Source of the DNA: Mactra quadrangularis | Taxonomy: Eukaryota > Mollusca > Bivalvia > Venerida > Mactridae | DNA: 64,000 nt | NCBI GenBank assembly: GCA_025267735.1 | Contig: CM046303.1 | Coordinates: forward strand, 35,973,380 to 36,037,379 | Reading direction: 5' to 3' | Part shown: in pieces, positions 56,226 through 64,000 of the stretch | Layout of the letters: each line of letters opens with the position of its first letter | Numbering within the stretch: the stretch's first letter is position 1 | Made by a program: the position numbers and the translations under genes | Notes under the pieces: model-generated | What the model saw: the letters and a program-made list of their open reading frames with translations, nothing else | Told to the model about the DNA's origin: nothing | Database searches by the model: none

Positions 56226-59200
56226 TCAAAATTTCTTTAATTTCTTGAGTTCTCCAAAATCATATTCTTTTCTAAATTTTTCAAAGTCTTCATCAGTAAA
56301 CAAACTGGATTCTTCTTTCTTTACTTTCCTCTTCTGTTTCTTTTGTCTCTCTTCTTGTTTCTCTTTCATTAGTTTTAATTTACCTTTATTGTAATATGCA
56401 AATACCTGAAATAAAACATGATTATAGTCATTGCATTTCATGGTCACAGTTGCATGCGGGCTCGACCCTAATTTTTAAAATAGGTTGCCCAAATTGAAAG
56501 CAAGCTATATTTTTAACAACATTGTATATAAGTCCAAAGAGGTTTCTCTGCTCTGGATCGTTCATGGAGTTATTTTTCTTCAACTCAGAGCGAATATTTA
56601 TTTACCTTGAAATTTTCGGTAACATCACGTCACCTTCTTCAGCTGATTGATTTTGAAGGTGACGTGATGTTACCGAAAATTTCAAAGTAAATAAATATTC
56701 GCTCTGAGTTGAAGAAAATTAACTCCATACATTGTATATCTTTGATAACCTTGGCAGCATATTATCAAAATTCTTACGATAAAATTACAATACAATATAG
56801 AAGAATTTAGGACTAAAATCAGTCGTAAGACGATTGATAATACGGGCTCCTGGAATCAAAATATAGGTCATCAGGGGCAACAGAATTTCAAAATCATGCG
56901 ATTTTTTAACAATTATTAAGATCGAAATGCTTAATTTGTTAACAAAAGGGTCTCTATAATAAGACTGTTTCGCAAATAAGACCATTGATTTTGCTGGTCT
57001 TAATAGCAGAACTTATGTACAATAATCATGTTATTTATCATTTGTGTATGGTTTGATAAATTTTGATTATTTTAATATTAGTTTTAATTATTCTTATAAA
57101 TGAAACAAAATTTAGTTTTAAATAGTTCTAGAGTAATTGATCACTTAAATATATCTTAAATATTCTGTTGTTAAATTAGAGACAAGACATTTCTCGAACA
57201 TGTAATTTTGATGCTGATTAAAAAAATTAAAATTCTTAAGAAAAAATTGAAAAGAAATACATGTACACACAAATAAAAAAAAAACTGGAAAAAAAACTGC
57301 TTAAGTTTAGATTCTGATCAATCTATTGATTATTTAGATATAAAAGAAATACAATTCATGTAAAACAAATACATACTGGTTTTGATATTGAAGAATCTAT
57401 TGAATCTATTTTTGATAATCTTTTTAAGGCTTCAACACTTTTCTCTGTATAATCAATATGCTCTGAATCAGTACTTCCTGAAATATAATGAGTTCATCTC
57501 TGAAACAATGTAATTGATGAACACCTTAAAGCTACTCAATCTCCTTAAACAGATAATGCTAGAAATATATAGACTGTTAAAATAGGATCTCTTGTTAACA
57601 TTCAGGGGGTGATGTTGAGATAACCTTTGTATCGACCAATCAATATGTGGCTTTCATCTACACAAAACACAAAGGCATTGTGATTTCATAATTTCTATTT
57701 TTAGACCAAGGTTTGTGAGCTAATTTGATCATGTTATTCACAGGTAGTGATTGGACAGTCCATTGCAAAAAAAGTCACGTCACGTAGACAATGCAAACAT
57801 ACACAGAGCAAAATGATTTATAATAATCATTATAAAAGCAAAAGTCAGCTGAATGTGACCCATAATATGAAGTAACCAGCTCCAAAATAAGCAAGTCCAT
57901 GAGTGGATAATTTCAGATCGGGTTTTAATCAAACTGAAAGCTACTAAGCTATAAACACTATAATATTATCTTGGAAACAAACACCAATTGAAAGTATGAC
58001 AATATTGAACATAGTAATGGGAGGAAAAATACTGATAATGAATACAGCCCGTTACTAAATAGAACGCTGATAATTGTCAAGTATCATGCTTTTGCTTAAA
58101 ACTCATGCAAACATTAAATGAATATATAAAACGCATCTAAGGCACAAAAACACAAGTATTTTCTCCAGAATTTATACTAATACTATTTTGAAATTAGCGA
58201 TAAAATCCAACGTAATGACTGTACGAAAAATCACGGAACTCAACGAACTAGATCGGAACATCCCGTCGTGGCTAAAAATAACCACAACTTCAAATCTTAA
58301 GTCAACAAATTTTCTGCTTTGATAAATACACGTTTTGTATCGTGAATTTGTGCGAAAGCCAATTAAAACTCACGAAATCATGTAAATAGTTTCACACATG
58401 AACGTATATTGACGGGAAAAAGAAACGAACCAATTAAGTCTTATGTTATACAGAAACGTTTGCTGATAGGCCACGTTCGGATAGAATGAGTGTAATGTCG
58501 GTAAGGCAAGACAACTAGATAATTTATATTTACGCCAACGACATTCGCGTGACAGATTTTCATGGCAGTTTCTACGTCATGTGTGGTGACAGATAACCGT
58601 GTATGTTAAATAAGTCAACAAACAATGGAAATCTTCTTGTTTGGCGTAAACAGTTCTTAAGATATGCCACCGTCATCAACGTCTATCTCTCCGCTCATAT
58701 CATCGGGGCCGTGGTGTTGAAATAATGTAGAGCTCAGTGAAGATTAGCGTTTTGGCTTATGTAACGCCCTCAGATTTATCATGTTTCTAAACAAGTTGTG
58801 GCCAAGGTAATCTCGTGGACACATCACATATACTAGTTTTATGCTCTGTGAGTGTCTCTATATTCTGGCAACGTTATGACTTGTGTCTATCAGCATAGTA
58901 ACGACATACCTCACGTTGCGCATGTCACCAAGGACTTCTTACTGGGTGACAACATTAATATTTCTTATTCTTAATCATGAAAACTATGTACCTAGTTGAA
59001 ATGAGGCGTTTCTTTTTAGCATCAGTTTAGATGTTTGCGTACTCAACATTTGCACGCACGGAGTTCACGAGTAAATCACTGGAACATATCCAACACTTTA
59101 CAATTTTGTGTAAGTTTTATCAAACACCTTTTAAGCAACTTGATTGGCTGAGAGGATATCTCCGTAATCTAATTTGCATGTTATAAAAGTACCCCACTTT

Positions 59201-62200
59201 TATAAGAAATTTGTATTTTGAATGACTTATCCCCTAAACGGGAACCCGCTAGAGAGAGTTATTATAATCCAAAGACAGTTATATTCTATTGTCTATTTGA
59301 TAGTTTTACTTGTTTTTAAAAGTGATGATAAAGATTTTGTCTTCGTTTAGTGGCTTTAATAAATAAATTTAAAGATAGCTAAATAAAGTAAATATAAATA
59401 GAACAAAATAGTGGGGTCGACAACAGTTACTGTCATTTTTCACCAGAATCTTTCAATTAGTGGTACAAGCACCAAATTCGGTATAGTTATTGTAAATAAT
59501 GTGCTGATAACAAAAAGCATGATTTCCACCTTCAAATCCAAGATGGCCACCATTATCAAGATGGCTGCCGAAAATAAGGATTTTTGTCCTGTTCATGTTC
59601 AATTATCAATTTAAATCAGTTTCTTCTATATCTATCAATAAGTTAAATACGACAAATAGATAGTTTGTTAAATTATTTTAAAAAAAGATTTCATTTAATG
59701 GCCCTTGATTTAAAATGGTGGTCATTACAAGGCGCCAAATTAAATTCATTACATTTATTTGATTCAGTGCATAACTATTGATAAATATTGTGTTCAATTA
59801 CATGTATTTTAAAAGTAAAGTCAAGGTTAAACCTGTGCATGATGGTGACATCACTGCTCTGAATCATTTAGATGGCCCGCACATAGTATTTGAATGTTTA
59901 CAAGTGTCAATTGAAGGCAAAAATGAGCATCATAGGGTAGCAGATAATACAAGCTAGGTTACCTTCAAGTTGGTCTACGTAATAGATCGAACTGTATGGG
60001 GTTCTTATCTGATACATTACCCATCATGTGTTTTTGTTATGTTGTTGCGACAAAAGTTGAGATTGCACTATCAAGAGGATCTATTTTCTTAACAATTTTG
60101 AGTCTTTGTAACCAGATTCAGGGCACTTTAAACTACAAGCAAAATCTGTTCTAATTAAAGCCTGTGTTATCGATGTTCTTGTTGTTGAAATCGGCGCGTT
60201 AGTAAAACATGAAGAAGCAGATTTGATAATCTTTGGGTTGAGTTTGGTCAGGGATAGTAAATAAGGAATAACAATTACACAAAATGACATCTGCTTTTGG
60301 CAAATAAAAATCTAAGAGAATGTTGTTCTTTCACGCTTTTACTGGATGTCATGTCACGCCAGTCTTTAAAAAACTTAGCCATATTTAACCAAACTTAAAT
60401 TATCCATGTCTCAAAACACACGAGAAATTTGTCATCACTTAGTATGGTAAGAACAGTATTATAGACAAAGTTGACGACCGTAGGCTTGACTTACAAGTTT
60501 GCCTGAAAGCAAATATCTTATGATGTAATTCCACCTACAAGCGCATCTTTCTTTCAACATGTCAAAAAATTTGACTTCTGGACTGTGTGTGTTTTGGGAC
60601 AGCTCATGGTTATCAAGATCAAATTCTAGTCAATTTGCTCAGGCAAAACAATGATGAATTACTAGAGTTATGAACAAACTTTCAACTTATTGTCAAAAAT
60701 TGTTTGTGGTACTATAACAGAATGTTATGAGCCATGCAAATGTCATCAATGAGCAAAACATGAAATCATCACATATACTAAACCATCTAATATTTGCGTT
60801 CATACAATTAGCACAGTAATATTTGAACTCTTTATACATTGTATGACCTTTACTTTAAATAGTTGACTTCTAGACATGTGTGCATCACACATAATTATTG
60901 TGACATTGTTTTTATCATGGATTATGAGAATCCTAGCTTCATTTTGTAACAAGAGCTCCGCTGGGCAGGGCATTATATGCCCGTATGCAGTCCATGCTGT
61001 GTTCTATCTCATATGAAGTTCCTGTGACCTTGACCAATGACCCCGGATCTCAGAATAGGTCCCATCCTTAACTGGAGGGCTATCCAAAGCAAAGATTTTA
61101 AGAACCTAGGTACAGCCATGGTTGAGTTATCACCAGCACAAAGTTTTCCCATACAAACTTCCAGTGACCTTGACCCTGGGGCCTCAGAACCAAAAGTTTT
61201 CACCCTTGACCCAAAGAGTATTGATACATAAAATTTGGTGATCTTAGATAAAGTTGGTTGTTGGAAAAGGTTTTTCCTCATGATTTCCTTGCGACTTTGA
61301 CCCAGGGGCCTAAAACCAAAGGGGCATATGCTAGACATTTAGGCTACCCATAAAAAAATTTGGTGAACCTGAGGTACAATCATTATTGAGTTATTGTCTG
61401 GAAAATGTTTCAATATAAATTAAGTCCCAGTGACTTTGACTTTTGACCCTGGGGTCTCCAAATCAAAAGGGAACATCCTCTACCGAAGTGCTATCAGCAC
61501 ATTACTTCTTGACAAATGGGCTGATCCACATAAAATTAGGTTAACCTAGGTACAATCATTGTTTAGTTATTGTCCAGACAGGGTTTTCCATATGATGCCC
61601 CTGTGACCATGACCTTTGACCCAGGGGCCCCAAAACCAATAGGGCATATCCTTGACACATGGGCTACTCTCACATAAAATTTGGAGAACATAGGTACATT
61701 GGTGGTTCAGTTATTGTCTGGACAAGTTTTTCATTGTTTGCCATTTTGACTTTATTAACATATTGATTGGACATTTGAAGTCTTGGTAATTTGATATTTT
61801 TCGGGTTGAAGGTTTAAACTTGACCCAGGAGCCCCAAAACCAATAGGGAACATCCTTGACACATGGGCTACTCTTACATGAAATTTGGTGAACCTAGGTG
61901 CAGTTATTGTTGAGTTATTACCTGGACAATGTTTTTAATATGATGCCCCTGTGACCTTGACCTTTGACCCAGGGGCCCCAAAACCATTAGGGTATATCCT
62001 TGACACATGGGCTACTCTCACATAAAATTTGGTGAACCTAGGTACATTGGTGGTTCAGTTATTGTCTGGACAAAGTTTTTCCATATGATGCCTCTGTGAC
62101 CTTGACCTTTGACCCTGGGACCCCAAAACCTACAGGGCACATCCTTGACACAAGGGCTACTCTTACATAAAATTTTGTGAACCTAGGTACAGTCTTTGTT

Positions 62201-63984
62201 GAGTTATCGTCCGGACAAGTTTTACCTATTTTAAGTCCCAGTGACCTTGACCTTTGACCCTGGGGTCTCAAAATCAATAGGGAACCTCCTCCACCCAAGG
62301 GCTATCCACACATAAAATTTGAGGAACCTAGGTACATCTTTTCTTGAGTTATCATCCGGACAAGCAATTGTCCACAGACGGACAGACGGACAGACGGCCA
62401 GACGGACAGACGGACAACATCATACGTCCGTTTTTTCAAAACAGGCGTATAAAAAGTGTTAAAATCTTGGTAACTTTTTACCTTCTTATTTGACCTTGAC
62501 CTCTGATCTTAAACAACACAACACATGGAAATTATTAAACATAGTGTACATTCAGCAAAAGCAATAAGATATTAAAACTTGATTGTTTAAATAATTGCCT
62601 TTGGAAAAACTTTGTTTGAATTAGTAATTAGTATTACGGGATATTAACATCTTCCTTGGATCAAGGTCAAGGTCACAGTAAATGTCAATTATGACCACAG
62701 ATTTGTCAAAGATATGTAGAATTAATTTGAATATCAACTATTTTCTCAGTCCCATCTCGAACCCTACATAATCATTCAAATGATTCATAGACTTCCAAGA
62801 TTCCAAGAAGCAACTTTCTTATGTATTTTACCTTAACCATGACCTTGACCTTGATCCTAGAAGTATATCACATGAAGTAAAACAATGTCTCAACATGGTT
62901 AACATTTGTAGTATGCAAAACTATTGTTTTGTTATATCTTATAAGACATTTAAAACGGTCAAAAGAAGTTGAGTTTACAATACTGTAAGGAAAGGGCTGC
63001 TATCCCAATACAGAACCATGACAGGAAAACATAATTTCAAGGGTATACAACTCTGATAATTCTATTTTTTTCTATCTTGTTTTTGTGACATTTTTCTTGA
63101 TAACGTTGGGGCAACATTAAAGTAAATCCCAGAATCTTATCCCTGTCTGCCTGGCAAAATCATCACATCCAAGGGTTTTTTACATTGAAAAAAATCCTAA
63201 TAAAAACTCAAATGGTTTAATGTATACAAATGCTGAATTATGAAAAAACACAGACAAAATATTATTCTGTATAATTCAAATACATATAATATTTGTACAA
63301 TGAAATTGCAGCCATACTTTTATAATTTTTAGTTTGAGGAGAATTTACTTGAAAAAATTAGTAGGGTAAGTTGAAATGATTTGTCACAGCCTTTTCTTTT
63401 TTGCACAAAAATAAGTTCAGGTGGTAATAAAAAAGTCAATAATCAAGACTCTATTTTTTTCAATTTATGAAAAATTATGGTCGGGATTTTTTGTAAGACA
63501 AAAATATAAAAGGTATGGTCTGCTTATCAAATAACATATTTCAAAATACAGGCTTTCTCGAGACAGAGCTAAAACAATAAAAAATAACACCTACCAACCC
63601 CATTTTAACCATTCTAAACTTTGATAAGAATCAAGTTATAATTTGCTGTAGCCTAATGGTGATAACTTTTCCCAACCTAACTTGATTAAACATTGAATAG
63701 ATCATGATTTGTTGTTCAGATGCAAAATAATTAATCCTTATAGGTCTTAGAGGTTTTACTTCCACACTTTATTCTCATCATTAAATCTTGATGAGTTGAA
63801 ATGTATTTTTTTATTAAGATAAAAACTAAGTTCTTACTAAATGAAGATTTTGTTTGACTGTTACTTTTCTTTGATATATTCTTGTTTTTGTTGAGCTTTC
63901 TCAATTCTTTTTTAACTCCAATCTTTTTAGACGGAATCAAGGACATTGGATCTTTCTGCTTCTTTCTTTTCTTCGCCTTTGGCA
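56226..63984 (-). CDS. RPS19BP1: RPS19BP1 / AROS homologue (5' end outside the window)
   Basis: Coding exons visible in transcript order: 63984-63838, 57477-57377, 56405-56226. Phases agree across both joins. Acceptors are TTTCAG-type and donors GTAAGA and GTATGT. The first visible exon is very basic (VPKAKKRKKQK, LRKLNKNKN). The second holds YTEKSVEALKRLSK. The last has a lysine-rich helix and then SSLFTDEDFEKFRKEY, matching the conserved C-terminal motif of RPS19BP1. The family protein is nucleolar, binds ribosomal protein S19, acts in small-subunit assembly and was also described as an active regulator of SIRT1. The acceptor lies 16 bp from the window edge, so one or more 5' exons are missing. 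The 6.4-kb intron carries two large repeats. Confidence 0.78.
56565..56727. repeat. Near-perfect hairpin element, ~70-bp arms
   Basis: TTCTTCAACTCAGAGCGAAT ... ATTTTCGGTAACATCACGTC at the left is mirrored almost exactly by GACGTGATGTTACCGAAAAT ... ATTCGCTCTGAGTTGAAGAA at the right, with a loop of about 18 bp. It lies in an RPS19BP1 intron. Confidence 0.85.
56881..57015. repeat. Dispersed repeat, partner of 41270-41420
   Basis: Same word order as the copy in C2orf81 intron 1, same orientation, with a short insertion. Confidence 0.65.
57640..57890. repeat. Diverged dispersed repeat, partner of 30690-30930
   Basis: Ordered shared words are listed with the ENKD1-intron copy. Both copies sit in introns of minus-strand genes. 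Confidence 0.5.
58050..59362 (+). repeat. 1.3-kb interspersed repeat, copy 2 (inverted partner of 5085-6282)
   Basis: Plus-strand sequence corresponds to the minus strand of 5085-6282 from AGAACGCTGATAATTGTC to TTCGTTTAGTGGCTTTAATA. Small indels distinguish the copies. The region past 59362 is not shared, and there is no SGNH relic here. It lies within the long RPS19BP1 intron. Confidence 0.75.
59143..59189 (+). promoter_or_regulatory. CCAAT, octamer and TATA block in the 1.3-kb repeat, copy 2
   Basis: ATTGG (59143-59147), ATTTGCAT (59172-59179) and TATAAAAG (59182-59189) occur in the same order and spacing as in copy 1. Transcription would run toward higher coordinates. No gene follows that I can recognise. 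Confidence 0.5.
59363..60947. other. RPS19BP1 intron sequence, no gene recognised
   Basis: AT-rich sequence. Two AAGATGGC words (CCAAGATGGCCACC and TCAAGATGGCTGCC near 59541-59571) resemble YY1 sites but may be repeat-derived. Nothing else is supported. Confidence 0.4.
60948..62455 (+). mobile_element. Pearl/Helentron-like element, copy 2
   Basis: It starts AACAAGAGCTCCGCTGGGCA and ends in GACGGACAGACGG repeats (62381-62417), then CATACGTCCGTTTT and AAAACAGGCG, matching 12381-13969 end to end. The core has about ten diverged units. The best half-site arrays are near 61952, 62097 and 62242, giving a spacing of 145 bp. A stretch near 61735-61815 departs from the unit pattern and may be an insertion or decayed unit. 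The element is in the RPS19BP1 intron. Confidence 0.8.
62456..63837. other. RPS19BP1 intron sequence next to the first visible exon
   Basis: AT-rich sequence with a few isolated AGGTCA-like words (TCAAGGTCAAGGTCACAG near 62662 and CCTTGACCTTGATCC near 62841). No gene or repeat border was recognised. Confidence 0.4.
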
Positions 63985-64000
63985 CTGAAAGGAACAAAAC

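Noticed and set aside
59411..59614. 67-codon plus-strand protein
   Set aside because: No conserved motif or splice context, low-complexity repeated KMA words, and it lies in a repeat-rich intron.

Overview
The window looks like nuclear DNA from a bivalve mollusc. Four spliced protein genes with short exons and consensus GT-AG introns sit in AT-rich, repeat-dense sequence. The repeat families are of a kind seen in bivalves: tandem-repeat 'pearl'-like (Helentron-type) elements ending in GACGG runs, tRNA-Lys and tRNA-Ser SINEs, many fold-back elements, decayed LINEs and a Ty3/gypsy element. The secreted coiled-coil plus C1q protein is also typical of bivalves. I cannot name the species.

Layout. 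1-14.1 kb holds no host gene. It contains two related fold-back elements, a decayed LINE ORF1/endonuclease stretch, an SGNH-hydrolase pseudogene, a 1.2-kb repeat with an inverted partner 53 kb away, a near-perfect hairpin, a decayed LINE reverse transcriptase with a TTCTG tail, and a 1.6-kb pearl-like array. 14.2-24.6 kb (+) is a two-exon C1q-domain gene. Its intron was enlarged from about 0.8 kb to 9.5 kb by a Ty3/gypsy retrotransposon on the opposite strand (15152-23884). The element has near-identical 621/622-bp LTRs, a 4-bp target duplication, a tRNA-Lys primer site, gag, and a pol with complete RT, RNase H and integrase motifs. Gag ends at a canonical -1 frameshift heptamer.

27.9-38.0 kb (-) is ENKD1 (enkurin domain-containing protein 1) in seven coding exons. 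41.1-53.5 kb (+) is a C2orf81 homologue (about 460 aa, ten coding exons). These two genes are divergent, with about 3 kb between their starts. 56.2-64.0 kb (-) is RPS19BP1 (AROS), convergent with C2orf81, its 5' end lying beyond the right edge. All exon joins given here were checked for phase. SINEs, fold-backs, LINE tails and a second pearl-like element fill the introns.

The genes form no single pathway: C1q proteins are secreted recognition molecules, ENKD1 is centrosomal/ciliary, C2orf81 is uncharacterised, and RPS19BP1 is nucleolar. The points most worth a second look are the young retrotransposon and its two stacked -1 frame changes, the pearl-like arrays with repeated nuclear-receptor-type half-sites at about 146-bp spacing, the distant inverted 1.2-kb repeats carrying a CCAAT/octamer/TATA block, and a SINE inserted at the expected branch-point position of the last C2orf81 intron.
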